Of a stretch of 34,512 nucleotides of DNA, positions 18,985 through 27,517 are shown piece by piece. Source of the stretch: Insulibacter thermoxylanivorax. Its GTDB lineage: Bacteria > Bacillota > Bacilli > Paenibacillales > DA-C8. The position numbers were made by a program, and so were the translations under genes. The notes beneath the pieces are model-generated. The model was given only the letters and a program-made list of their open reading frames with translations. It was not told the DNA's origin and did no database searches. The stretch is taken from the NCBI RefSeq assembly GCF_015472005.1, contig NZ_BMAQ01000022.1:1-34512 (forward strand), read 5' to 3'. Positions within the stretch are counted from its first letter, which is position 1. Every line of letters starts with the position of its first letter.

Positions 18985-19012
18985 GGGAGAGATCTGGGAA
19001 TGGATCTCTCCC
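18985..19012 (+). promoter_or_regulatory. intercistronic hairpin between binding protein and permease
   Basis: GGGAGAGATC (18985-18994) pairs perfectly with GATCTCTCCC (19003-19012) around an 8-nt loop, without a U-run. Such hairpins commonly stabilise upstream mRNA or limit read-through, so the binding protein would be made in excess of the permeases. Confidence 0.6.
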
Positions 19013-19039
19013 AAATCTTAGGAGAGAGGGAAAGAGATC

Positions 19040-19933
19040 ATGCTTAAACGATATCGCGGGGCTTGGATTGGCTATCTGTTCCTGACTCCATGGCTGATCG
19101 GATTCTTCGGTCTGATCTTGGGGCCGATGATTTATTCTTTGTATCTGTCCTTTACGGATTACAGCTTGTTAGAGGCGCCAAAATGGATTGGTCTGAAGAA
19201 TTTCGAAACGATGTTCCAAGACCGCAACTATATCGATTCAGTAAAAGTCACCCTAACCTTCGTACTGTGGGCGGTGCCCTTGGAACTCATCGCTGCGCTT
19301 GCTGTGGCCCTGCTGCTGAACAAGGGCATCAGAGGAATCGGTATCTACCGGACGATGTATTATATCCCGTCCCTGCTTGGCGGAAGCGTGGCGATCGCAC
19401 TGCTTTGGAAGAATATCTTCGGTGTGGATGGTCTGATCAATCAGGTGCTTGCCTACTTTGGCATTGCGGGTAAGGGATGGGTATCCCATCCTGACTATGC
19501 GCTGTATACCCTGATTATCTTGTCGACCTGGCAGTTCGGTTCGGCGATGGTCATCTTCCTTGCGGGACTGAAACAGATCCCCAGTGAATTGTATGAAGCG
19601 GCAGAAGTAGACGGCGCCAATCGTTTCCAGAAGTTTTGGAGGATTACGATGCCGCTGTTGTCCCCGGTGCTGTTCTTCAACCTGATCATGAAGATCATCA
19701 ACTCCATGCAGGTGTTTACTTCCTCGTATATCGTGAGTGAAGGAACGGGCGGTCCGATTAACTCTACGCTGTTCTATACCTTGTATCTGTATCTGAAAGG
19801 ATTCTCGCACTTCGAGATGGGGTATGCATCGGCCATGGCATGGCTTCTCCTAATATTCTTAGCGATTCTGACGGGGATTCTGTTCCTGACCTCGAAGTAT
19901 TGGGTCTACTATGAAGATGGAGGGAGGTCCTAA
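19040..19933 (+). CDS. ABC sugar transporter permease (MalF/UgpA type)
   Basis: A 297-residue inner component with six predicted membrane helices, beginning YRGAWIGYLFLTPWLIGFF. The cytoplasmic EAA loop, which docks the ATPase, is at about residues 186-205 (EAAEVDGANRFQKFWRITMP). ATG 19040 follows GAGAGAGGGAAAGAG. Its stop codon overlaps the start of the next permease by one base, so the two are translationally coupled. No nucleotide-binding protein is encoded in the operon; a shared MsmX/UgpC-type ATPase elsewhere in the genome is the usual solution in this family. Confidence 0.94.
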   Translation: MLKRYRGAWIGYLFLTPWLIGFFGLILGPMIYSLYLSFTDYSLLEAPKWIGLKNFETMFQDRNYIDSVKVTLTFVLWAVPLELIAALAVALLLNKGIRGIGIYRTMYYIPSLLGGSVAIALLWKNIFGVDGLINQVLAYFGIAGKGWVSHPDYALYTLIILSTWQFGSAMVIFLAGLKQIPSELYEAAEVDGANRFQKFWRITMPLLSPVLFFNLIMKIINSMQVFTSSYIVSEGTGGPINSTLFYTLYLYLKGFSHFEMGYASAMAWLLLIFLAILTGILFLTSKYWVYYEDGGRS

Positions 19934-20775
19934 TGTTGGCGCATCGCAAGACGAGCCGTATGTTCATCCACCTTATCGTTCTAGGAATCGGCATCCTGAT
20001 GATCTACCCCGTGATTTGGATGCTGGTCAGCTCCTTCAAGCCGGACGAATTGATCTTCTCCGATCCGGGAATCTGGCCGAAGCGAGTGACTTTGGAACAT
20101 TACAAAAATGGCTGGTATGTCGTACGCGATACAACCTTCGGACTCTTCTTCCGAAACTCCTTTATCATCGCGGGGATCGCCGTGATCGCCAATGTGATCA
20201 CCTGTTCGATGGCGGCATATGCCTTTGCAAGATTAAGGTTCCCCTTGCGCAGAGTGTTCTTCGCGTGCATGCTGATGACCGTTATGCTGCCGACACACGT
20301 CACGTTAGTACCGCGGTACTCCATCTTCCATTCACTAGACTGGATCGATACCTATCTGCCGCTGCTCGTGCCGAAACTCCTGGCGACGGATGCCTTTTTT
20401 ATCTTCCTGTTAGTGCAATTTATCCGCGGCATCCCCAGAGACCTTGATGAAAGTGCGACGATCGACGGCAGCGGTCCGATCCGAATCTATCTGAAGATCA
20501 TCCTGCCGCTTGCAGTGCCGGCGCTGATCACCACCGCAATCTTCACGTTCATCTGGACTTGGGATGATTTCTTCAGTCAGATGCTCTATCTGAGCAATGT
20601 GAAGAAATTCACCGTACCGCTTGGTTTGCGTCTCTTCATCGATTCCCAAGGGCAATCTTCTTGGGGTGCGGTATTTGCTATGTCGGTTCTTTCCTTGGTT
20701 CCGATCACGTTGGTATTCTTCTTCTTCCAGAGATATATAGTAGAAGGCATTGCGACCACGGGAATAAAAGGCTAG
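19933..20775 (+). CDS. ABC sugar transporter permease (MalG/AraQ type)
   Basis: A 280-residue second permease of the CUT1 family with six predicted membrane helices. The EAA motif reads DESATIDGSGPIRIYLKIIL from about residue 172. The N-terminal IYPVIWMLVSSFKPDE is typical of MalG-type subunits. ATG 19933 lies in TAATG, overlapping the previous stop, with AGGGAGG at 19921-19927. It pairs with the upstream permease to form the translocation pore for the imported sugar. The sensor kinase gene begins about 50 bp downstream. Confidence 0.94.
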   Translation: MLAHRKTSRMFIHLIVLGIGILMIYPVIWMLVSSFKPDELIFSDPGIWPKRVTLEHYKNGWYVVRDTTFGLFFRNSFIIAGIAVIANVITCSMAAYAFARLRFPLRRVFFACMLMTVMLPTHVTLVPRYSIFHSLDWIDTYLPLLVPKLLATDAFFIFLLVQFIRGIPRDLDESATIDGSGPIRIYLKIILPLAVPALITTAIFTFIWTWDDFFSQMLYLSNVKKFTVPLGLRLFIDSQGQSSWGAVFAMSVLSLVPITLVFFFFQRYIVEGIATTGIKG

Positions 20776-20827
20776 AATGCTTTAGCAAAGGCTGCTCTGA
20801 GATGACGGGACGCGAAGGGTGAATCGT

Positions 20828-22645
20828 ATGACGAGGAATTTGACAACGATATTCGTGATCAGTTTCGTAACGGTGTTAGCCATCGTACTTGCCGTTCTCA
20901 GCCTGGTATCGTATCAGATCTTCTTCGATTATGCATCCGAAGAGATCAGCGGCACCAGGCTTGCTCTGTTGAATGAGAACACCGATAAGCTGTCCAAGGC
21001 AGCTAGGGAAATAAGCGACGCAGGCTACTATCTGGCCGCCAATCCATCGCTGATCGAGATCTTCTCTGAACCGCCGATTGATGCATATGAAGCCATATCT
21101 GAACAGCGGGCGATTCTTGAACAGCTCAGCATCATGGCAGGATTGAAACCAAATATCCACTCCTTGGAGATCTATACCGACCGATATCTGGACTATCCCA
21201 TGATCAGCGACAGCCGTCTCCGAACGCTCAATGAGTTGAAAGCGCAACCATGGTACACGATCCTGGAGAGCATGGACAGCGGCTGGGTACCGAATACGAT
21301 GAACGGCCGGCCCATGGTCAGCTTCGTCCACCGGCTTGTGGATCATCGCGGAGCGAGGGTCGGATACGTGAAGGTTAATGTCCTCGAAGAAACCTTGTTC
21401 GCCGATCTCAATGTCTTCACTCCAGTCGACTCCCCGCAGGGATTCGTGTTGATCGTAGATTCAGGGGACCGCGTCTTAGCCCGCAGCCCCGCCGATCTCG
21501 AACCTTCGGCGGTCAGCTTGTTGACGCAGCAAGCGGAAGGGAAGCCCTATGATCTATTAAAGCCAGAATACCGGGATATGAGCAGCCAATACCGATCGAT
21601 TCGACATATGAACGAGTGGTATCTGCTCCTGGTATCGGAATTAAACGATAAACGCTGGAAACTGATGCAGCTGATCCCCATCGAACCGCTGTATGCAGGC
21701 ACAAGAAAGCTGGGCCTCATCGTCGCCCTGCTTGGTCTGGGCGTGCTGCTCCTGTCTGTACCGATGGTATACCTGCTGTGCCGAAGACTGATCCTGCGGC
21801 CGATTCGCAAGATCATCCAGGGGATGAAGCAGGTGGAACGCGGGATCTTCCACACCCGTGTGGAGCCGCTGTTCGTCGAGGAGTTCGATTATATGGCACA
21901 CCATTTCAATCACATGACGAATGAACTGCAGCGCTTGATCTCCGAGATCGAACGCGAGCATAAGGCGCGTAGAGATGCAGAGATGAGGATGCTGCAGAAC
22001 CAGATCATGCCGCATTTCCTATATAACACACTGGACATCATTCACTGGAAGGCGATGGACTACCAAGCGGAAGAGATCAGCCGGATGGTGAATTCACTGA
22101 GCAAGATGTTCCGCATCGGCTTAAGCGGCGGAAGGCATTATATCCGGCTGCGTGATGAACTGGAACATGTCAGAAGCTATGTTGAGATCCAGCGCATGCG
22201 CGCGCCGCAGCAGCGGTTTGAATTCGAGGTAACGGCACCGGCAGAGTGCAAGAATTTGTATGTACCGAAGATCATCCTGCAGCCCTTCGTTGAGAACAGC
22301 ATGAAGCACGGTTACCCCGACCCCGTGGAAGATACGGTGTATATTCAAATCGAGGTCAGGAAGGTGCATCCAAGCCGCGAATTGCATATTGAGATCCGAG
22401 ATCGCGGAATCGGTTTCCCCGCCGGGTGGAGCTTGGAAACTTCCACCGGGATCGGCATGAAGAATGTTCAAGAACGAATACGAATGTACTGCGGCATGGA
22501 CTTTGGGATCGAGGTCGACCATCCGCCGGAGGGCGGAGCGCGGATCATCCTTCGGCTGCCCATCCTGCGTACGGAACAGGAAGCGGAGCAGTGCTTGGCG
22601 TTCAACAGCGATTCCTTCGATAACAAGCTTCGGCAACTGGCATAG
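20828..22645 (+). CDS. YesM-type sensor histidine kinase
   Basis: A 605-residue membrane sensor. The first TM helix spans about residues 5-27. A large extracellular sensing domain (probably dCache) follows, then the second TM at about 294-318 and a HAMP segment (RLILRPIRKIIQGMKQVERG). The His_kinase domain has the phospho-acceptor His at about residue 396 in QNQIMPHFLYNTLDIIHW. The ATPase domain shows N-box ENSMKHGYPDP, DRGIGFP and GIGMKNVQERI. ATG 20828 is preferred; GTG 20819 is the alternative. It likely senses the sugar, directly or through the binding protein, and phosphorylates the response regulator encoded 66 bp downstream. Confidence 0.93.
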   Translation: MTRNLTTIFVISFVTVLAIVLAVLSLVSYQIFFDYASEEISGTRLALLNENTDKLSKAAREISDAGYYLAANPSLIEIFSEPPIDAYEAISEQRAILEQLSIMAGLKPNIHSLEIYTDRYLDYPMISDSRLRTLNELKAQPWYTILESMDSGWVPNTMNGRPMVSFVHRLVDHRGARVGYVKVNVLEETLFADLNVFTPVDSPQGFVLIVDSGDRVLARSPADLEPSAVSLLTQQAEGKPYDLLKPEYRDMSSQYRSIRHMNEWYLLLVSELNDKRWKLMQLIPIEPLYAGTRKLGLIVALLGLGVLLLSVPMVYLLCRRLILRPIRKIIQGMKQVERGIFHTRVEPLFVEEFDYMAHHFNHMTNELQRLISEIEREHKARRDAEMRMLQNQIMPHFLYNTLDIIHWKAMDYQAEEISRMVNSLSKMFRIGLSGGRHYIRLRDELEHVRSYVEIQRMRAPQQRFEFEVTAPAECKNLYVPKIILQPFVENSMKHGYPDPVEDTVYIQIEVRKVHPSRELHIEIRDRGIGFPAGWSLETSTGIGMKNVQERIRMYCGMDFGIEVDHPPEGGARIILRLPILRTEQEAEQCLAFNSDSFDNKLRQLA

Positions 22646-22711
22646 TTAGCGATAGTCAGCAGTACCGATCAGAACAGGCAAGCATCAATGGAATAAGGGA
22701 GGTCCAGCCAG

Positions 22712-24328
22712 ATGAGAACGGTGATGATCGTCGATGATGAACGGCATGTTATTCAAGGACTTCTCGAGCATATCCCTTGGTCGGAACTCGGTATGGAAGT
22801 AACGGCTGCCGCTCAGGACGGCGAGGAAGCGCTGGAGAAAGTGCGCCGGGTACGGCCGGATCTGGTCATCACGGATATCTACATGCCGAAGATGGATGGT
22901 CTCACCTTGATCAAACACCTGAGGGAAGAATTTCCCGATATCCAGATCGTAATCAACAGCGGTTATGACGAATTCGACAATGCCCGCATCGCTATGAGCT
23001 ATGGTGTTCAATATTTTCTGCTCAAGCCGTCGATGGTCTCGGAGATCTGCTCGGTACTCCGGGAGTTAGTTCAGGAGATGGAAGTACAGGAGAAAAACAA
23101 GAAACTTCTGGAGACCTTCGAAGAAAATCAGCAGAGCTACCTGTTGTACATGAAGGATTCGTTCATACGGGAGCTGCTGACGACTCGGTATCGGCAGGAT
23201 GATATCCCTAGCGAGAAATTGGCGATGCTGAATTGGTCGAAGGATATGTGCGTTGCTGCCGCGAGCTTAACCTTGATTCGGCCGCCGTATCTGACCAAAT
23301 CGCGGGAGCGGGAGTGGCAGCTGATGAAGTTCAGCTCCGGCAATATCATCCAAGAGATCCTCTTGGAAGAACGGGAGCGCAATCAAGTGGAGATCCATGC
23401 GGTGGATTATTCCGATCTGAGTTATGTGATTGTCTTCCTATCCAATGCGGAGACGGATCTCTTGGAGATCGGTAAGCAGATCGCCGGGCGCATCATCGAT
23501 CATATCTTGATGTATCTGAAATTATCAGTGACCGCCGGAATCGGCGAAGTGAAACGCGGCGTCCATGAGCTGATCAGTTCCTATCTGGAGAGTCAGAAGG
23601 CGCTGGAAGCGGCGGATTACCACGCAGTGAACCGCGTATATACCTACCAAGAGGTGCACGGACAAGAACCGGAGATCGGCCTTCCATCCCCCTATGGACT
23701 TCTAAGAGATATCTATCGTGCGGTCGATGAAAGAGAGCCTCACCGCATACCGGAAATCTGGCGGAGTTTCGAAGGGAAAGTGTTGTCGGATCATCATCTG
23801 CCGCTGTTTATCACGCAGAATGTCTGCATCAGCCTCATCGGGATCTTGACGACGGAACTCCGTGAGGAGCAGGAGATGAAGGCGCATATGGAACGGATCT
23901 CCGGGTGGTATCAGGAGATTCGGGCACAAGGTTCTACAAGGGATCTGTGTGCTTGGATGAGCCGCTGGCTGGACGAGTGGCAGAAGCAGGAGTGTGAACG
24001 ATGGGCGGGCAAGAAGAGCAATCGGCTGGTTGAGCAGGTGAAGGAGTATGTGCGCCATCATTATGACCAAGAGATCACCTTGACGGAAATTGCTGATTCC
24101 CTCTATGTGAACAGGAGCTATCTGTCACAGCTGTTTAAACGTGTAACAGGTGAAACCTTCGTCACCTATCTGAACCGATTCCGCATCGAGAAGGCGAAGG
24201 AGCGGATGCGGGAGAACCATTATCTCATCAGCGAGATCAGCGAAATGGTCGGCTATCAGAACCCTACTTACTTCAGCCAGGTCTTCAAGTCGATCACAGG
24301 CAAGAGCCCTTCGGAGTACTACAAGTAG
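22712..24328 (+). CDS. YesN-type response regulator with AraC DNA-binding domain
   Basis: A 538-residue regulator. The receiver domain (1-about 125) has the acidic pair Asp8/Asp9, phospho-acceptor Asp55 (LVITDIYMP) and the conserved Lys105. A long middle region follows. The C-terminal AraC/XylS double helix-turn-helix (about 442-538) includes ITLTEIADSLYVNRSYLSQ and ISEISEMVGYQNPTYFSQ. ATG 22712 has GGGAGGT upstream. It is the partner of the preceding kinase, and the two lie behind the transporter genes. The direct repeats at 17511-17551 are its probable target. No clear terminator is seen in 24329-24436. Confidence 0.94.
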   Translation: MRTVMIVDDERHVIQGLLEHIPWSELGMEVTAAAQDGEEALEKVRRVRPDLVITDIYMPKMDGLTLIKHLREEFPDIQIVINSGYDEFDNARIAMSYGVQYFLLKPSMVSEICSVLRELVQEMEVQEKNKKLLETFEENQQSYLLYMKDSFIRELLTTRYRQDDIPSEKLAMLNWSKDMCVAAASLTLIRPPYLTKSREREWQLMKFSSGNIIQEILLEERERNQVEIHAVDYSDLSYVIVFLSNAETDLLEIGKQIAGRIIDHILMYLKLSVTAGIGEVKRGVHELISSYLESQKALEAADYHAVNRVYTYQEVHGQEPEIGLPSPYGLLRDIYRAVDEREPHRIPEIWRSFEGKVLSDHHLPLFITQNVCISLIGILTTELREEQEMKAHMERISGWYQEIRAQGSTRDLCAWMSRWLDEWQKQECERWAGKKSNRLVEQVKEYVRHHYDQEITLTEIADSLYVNRSYLSQLFKRVTGETFVTYLNRFRIEKAKERMRENHYLISEISEMVGYQNPTYFSQVFKSITGKSPSEYYK

Positions 24329-24436
24329 GCGGCAAACAGATACATCGTATGGTATGCAGATAGACGATGCCGGATCGATTGGTGCAGATGGAGCACGAAC
24401 TTCTGAGGATGAGATGCCGCGCGTTGAACGCTTATT

Positions 24437-25054
24437 TTATTTTTCCCGGATCTTCACGATACCAAGCCGCATCCATGTGAAATTCAGCAGGTTGTTGAAG
24501 AAATGCAGGACGATCGGTGCCCATAGTTGACCGTACAGAACGAATAACAGATTGATCAGGAGGCCGATGACGAAAACATAGATGATGGCGTTCCAGCTGC
24601 CGCGGTACTGGGGAACATGGGCAAGGCCGAAGAGGGCCGTCATGATCAAGCAGGCGGTGAGGTCTCCTGCCCACCCCGCGAACAAACCGAGCAGAGCGGC
24701 GCGGAAGAGGATCTCTTCGCAGACTGCCGAGGCCAGAGACAAGCCGGGGATATGCAGGAGCGGGCTTCGCTGGATCAGATCTTTCATCACGAGCACTTCT
24801 TTTGTAGCGGGCAGATTAAAGCCGAGCCGTTTCCTCGTCGCGAGAATATACACTTGTCCGGCTGCAACGACCGCAAGCGCTGCCGCTATGCTGCCGATGC
24901 TGTCTAGGACGAAGAGATCCTTCAGATAGTCGAAGAAGGAACTGCCCTTCCAGATCCAGATGATGAGGAATCCGATCAAGGCATAGAACAGCATAGAGAG
25001 ATACAGGGCATATGACGGGACGTATGGGAGATCTTCTTGGCGATGTTTCTGCAT
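24437..25054 (-). CDS. CPBP family intramembrane metalloprotease
   Basis: A 205-residue multi-pass membrane protein of the CAAX-protease/bacteriocin-processing (Abi) family. The glutamate motif EEILFR places Glu113, Glu114 and Arg118. His146 (FGLAHV) and His184 with Asn187/188 (HFFNNLL) complete the expected metal site, so the enzyme looks intact. ATG 25054 is chosen because GGAGTG lies 8 nt upstream on the minus strand; the frame extends three codons further without a start of better quality. It is a lone gene, convergent with the regulator at 22712. Known roles of the family range from prenyl-protein cleavage to bacteriocin self-immunity; none can be picked here. Confidence 0.9.
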   Translation of the reverse strand: MQKHRQEDLPYVPSYALYLSMLFYALIGFLIIWIWKGSSFFDYLKDLFVLDSIGSIAAALAVVAAGQVYILATRKRLGFNLPATKEVLVMKDLIQRSPLLHIPGLSLASAVCEEILFRAALLGLFAGWAGDLTACLIMTALFGLAHVPQYRGSWNAIIYVFVIGLLINLLFVLYGQLWAPIVLHFFNNLLNFTWMRLGIVKIREK

Positions 25055-25101
25055 GGTCAGCACACTCCAGTTAAGTCAGGACTTTGCAACATAGGATACG
25101 T

Positions 25102-25143
25102 TTATTCTAGTATATCTGGCAAGCCTCCATGTTGCTAGAATAA
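25102..25143. repeat. inverted repeat before the CPBP gene
   Basis: TTATTCTAG (25102-25110) and CTAGAATAA (25135-25143) are perfect 9-bp inverted arms 24 bp apart. They lie in the upstream region of the leftward protease gene and could be a regulatory site. Confidence 0.45.
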
Positions 25144-25154
25144 TCAGCCAACCA

Positions 25155-25189
25155 TAACAAAACCCTCCTGACAGATTTCGACAGGAGGG
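25155..25189 (-). terminator. terminator for the tRNA-Arg transcript
   Basis: ACCCTCCTG (25161-25169) pairs with CAGGAGGGT (25181-25189). On the minus strand TTTTGTTATGG follows, giving a proper U-run. It ends leftward transcription from the tRNA-Arg before the CPBP gene. Confidence 0.75.
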
Positions 25190-25255
25190 TGCTTTGGTTT
25201 CATTGTTTGTTCATGCTAACAATCCGATTCAAGACCGACAGTTCGCGGTTTAGAA

Positions 25256-25282
25256 GACTGTGCGCCTTTCAGGCGCACAGTC
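25256..25282. repeat. perfect 11-bp hairpin beside tRNA-Arg
   Basis: GACTGTGCGCC (25256-25266) pairs perfectly with GGCGCACAGTC (25272-25282) around TTTCA. A second small hairpin, CCCGC with GCGGG, lies toward the tRNA at about 25297-25313. Neither has a U-run; they may be processing or pausing structures in the tRNA 3' trailer. Confidence 0.5.
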
Positions 25283-25331
25283 CCGCATCCCCAACCCCCG
25301 CAAACCTGGCGGGACAGTAGCTTTTATGTAT

Positions 25332-25409
25332 TGGCGCGCCCCGGTGGGACTCGAACCCACGACGCACAGTTTAGGAAACTGTCGCTCTATCCGGCTGAGC
25401 TACGGGCGC
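25332..25409 (-). tRNA. tRNA-Arg(CCU) with an extra base in the acceptor stem
   Basis: On the minus strand the D-arm GCTC/GAGC, the anticodon stem ACAGT/ACTGT with loop TTCCTAA (anticodon CCT, reads AGG), the T-arm GTGGG/CCCAC and an encoded CCA are all clear. The 5' acceptor strand is GCGCCCG (7 nt), but the 3' strand is CGGGGCGC (8 nt), so one G must bulge (within 25339-25342). Total length is 78 nt, one more than expected. All other parts look normal. Confidence 0.9.
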
Positions 25410-25437
25410 ATGCCTTTAGAGTAATATGACAAGTAGT

Positions 25438-25465
25438 ATTATAACAGAAAATCACTATCGGACAA
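25438..25465 (-). promoter_or_regulatory. tRNA-Arg promoter
   Basis: On the minus strand a perfect extended -10, TG-T-TATAAT (the hexamer at 25443-25438), lies 16 bp from TTGTCC (25465-25460). It is 28 bp before the tRNA 5' end. Confidence 0.65.
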
Positions 25466-25564
25466 AAGTATCTGAATGCCTACTTTCTCGGCAATTTGTG
25501 ACACCGCTTTGAATTTCCAAATAAAACCTAGGAAATTTGCGCAACCTCGCTGTAATTTTTAGAG

Positions 25565-25570
25565 TATAAT
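25565..25570 (+). promoter_or_regulatory. -10 box of the transglutaminase-like gene
   Basis: A perfect TATAAT lies 47 bp before the start codon. No -35 with a normal spacer is seen; TTGCGC (25537-25542) is 22 bp away. Confidence 0.4.
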
Positions 25571-25617
25571 GGTTAATAACCGAGTACTAGAATATCATTA
25601 AAGGTGGGTAATACATA

Positions 25618-27438
25618 ATGGCAAGCCTATATCTTCGAGGGCTGGCAGGGTTCATCCTATGCTTATTTGTGATGGCGCTGACAATGCCGCTCGAGCTTCA
25701 GGCTCAGGAAAGGGACGTACAAGAAGAGGACACTTATAAGGTATATCTGGACGGTGAGCCCGTCGTCTTCAACAATTCTCCTGTTGTCGATCACGGGATT
25801 ATGCTGGTCGAATTCCGTACCTTGTTTGAAGCACTTGGCTATCAGGTCGGTTGGGATGCGGTTAGGAATACAGCTTACGGCTTCAAGAATCATCTACATA
25901 TTGAATTTCCGATCGATCAAGCAGCAGCCTATGTGAACGGCGAACTGATCGAGTTGCCAATACATACTAGAGTAATCAATGGAAGAACGATGATTCCGCT
26001 GCGATTCTTGGCTGAACAGAGCGGATATGATGTTCGGTGGGAAGAGGATACGCAAGCCGTTCAGATCAGCAGCCAGCTTCCTGAAGAGGATGATAAGCAG
26101 ATCTCCTTGGCGTCGAACATCACGATCAATGGGTTCATCGAGGTCAGCGGCTACGTCGACGAAAGCGTGCAGCTGCTGCGTTTGGATATTGCCCATACCG
26201 ATACACCGGAAGAGATTGACTATACGTTCTTGGAACCGATGGACGCCTATATCGATGCCCTCATTCAACTGACGAATGGACATGGGATCTATACGATGAA
26301 GATATATACCTCGGACAACGATGACCGCTATGGTCATTTCAAGTTGCTGGATACCTTTAAGATCGTGTATCCGGAGGATCCCGATCTGATCGTGGAGCCG
26401 GATGCAATGGAGCCGAACCGTTATATCATCAAGGCGAGACTGTCGTCGGAAGCCAAGGATGCCATTCTTCAGATCAAGAAGCTTGACCGTGAAGCATTTA
26501 TGAATATCTCGCTAAGCGATATCGAAGCCCAGGATCTGATCGAGGAGGCGGTGGATCTGTATTTTGGCTCAGGCGTGTACCAAGTGAATCTGCTTGAGAT
26601 GGATGACGGCAATCAACAGGTGAAGACGGCGATCTGGACGCATAAAGGCCATTACGGATTATCCATCGACAAGTCGGCGACGGAGGACAGTAAAGTTCGC
26701 CTGCATGGATTTGTGCCGCCTAAGATGAAGTGGATGTGGATCCAATATGCGAACACGACCCGCTCTGAGATGCGCAGTGTCTATGTTCCGATCGTAAACG
26801 GCCGTGTGGAACATAGTTTGTATCTCAATATGGGTGATGGGGTGTACCAGGTTAAGATCGGATTAACGGATCAGGAACATCCTTATAACAGCCAATATTC
26901 CAGTGAGACCTATGAGATCGAGAATCTCGATCAGCGCAATCGCTATCTGCAGTCCAGCGAGATGGTCGAGAGCGATTTCTTGCCGATCCTTCGCTTGGCC
27001 CAGGAGATCACCGAAGGCCTGGAGACGGATGAAGATCGAACACGGGCGATCCATGATTGGGTGGCGAGCCATATCCTGCTCCATGTCGATTCCTATCTGT
27101 CCGATGAGCGTTTGGACAACAGCGCTGCAGAGGTATTGGAATCGAGGATCGCAAACGGCCAAGGCTATGCCCGCTTGAATGCGGCTCTGCATCGTGCAGC
27201 AGGCATTCCCGCCAAGATCGTCAAAGGCGAGGTATTGATCGGTGAAGAGTGGTATGATCATTACTGGAACGAGATCTACACCGGCGGCCGCTGGATTATC
27301 CAGGATGCTGCATGGGATGCCGGCGATCTCGACGGCGAGCAGGGCACCTTCCGAGCCAGACTAAGCCATGAATATTTTGATCCAGACATCGACTGGTTTA
27401 ATCTCGATCATAAGAAGATAAGGGATAACAGAGAGTAA
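25618..27438 (+). CDS. exported protein with copper-amine-oxidase-N domain and degenerate transglutaminase domain
   Basis: A 606-residue secreted protein with a signal peptide (hydrophobic 9-25, cleaved near LQAQ). A copper amine oxidase N-terminal-like domain follows (about 40-145: VYLDGEPVVFNNSPVVD, MIPLRFLAEQSGYDVRWEED); this domain often tethers Paenibacillus proteins to the wall and is not itself an oxidase. The middle has beta-rich repeats. The C-terminus (about 460-600) is a transglutaminase fold with AIHDWVASH, DHYWNEIY (His548) and IIQDAAWD (Asp563). The Cys of the usual C-Q-G-Y-A motif is Gly514 (NGQGYARL), so the triad is broken. AAAGGTGGG precedes ATG 25618. It may be a binding or scaffold protein. 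Confidence 0.8.
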   Translation: MASLYLRGLAGFILCLFVMALTMPLELQAQERDVQEEDTYKVYLDGEPVVFNNSPVVDHGIMLVEFRTLFEALGYQVGWDAVRNTAYGFKNHLHIEFPIDQAAAYVNGELIELPIHTRVINGRTMIPLRFLAEQSGYDVRWEEDTQAVQISSQLPEEDDKQISLASNITINGFIEVSGYVDESVQLLRLDIAHTDTPEEIDYTFLEPMDAYIDALIQLTNGHGIYTMKIYTSDNDDRYGHFKLLDTFKIVYPEDPDLIVEPDAMEPNRYIIKARLSSEAKDAILQIKKLDREAFMNISLSDIEAQDLIEEAVDLYFGSGVYQVNLLEMDDGNQQVKTAIWTHKGHYGLSIDKSATEDSKVRLHGFVPPKMKWMWIQYANTTRSEMRSVYVPIVNGRVEHSLYLNMGDGVYQVKIGLTDQEHPYNSQYSSETYEIENLDQRNRYLQSSEMVESDFLPILRLAQEITEGLETDEDRTRAIHDWVASHILLHVDSYLSDERLDNSAAEVLESRIANGQGYARLNAALHRAAGIPAKIVKGEVLIGEEWYDHYWNEIYTGGRWIIQDAAWDAGDLDGEQGTFRARLSHEYFDPDIDWFNLDHKKIRDNRE

Positions 27439-27467
27439 GCGCGTGCCGCTTACTCTTTCTTTGTATA
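27432..27467 (+). terminator. terminator overlapping the stop codon
   Basis: AGAGTAAGCG (27432-27441), which includes the TAA stop, pairs perfectly with CGCTTACTCT (27447-27456). TTCTTTG follows. Confidence 0.85.
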
Positions 27468-27517
27468 TATGGGGATCTTGGATGCAGCGGGCGAGAAGGG
27501 CGTTCTGAGGGTTGCGG

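Noticed and set aside
24421..24450. Terminator between the response regulator and the CPBP gene
   Set aside because: A T-rich run is present, but the preceding GCG/CGC stem is only 3 bp.
25241..25282. Possible degenerate duplicate of the tRNA-Arg anticodon arm
   Set aside because: A short stretch resembles the tRNA anticodon arm, but no acceptor, D or T arm accompanies it; the perfect hairpin is more simply a trailer structure.
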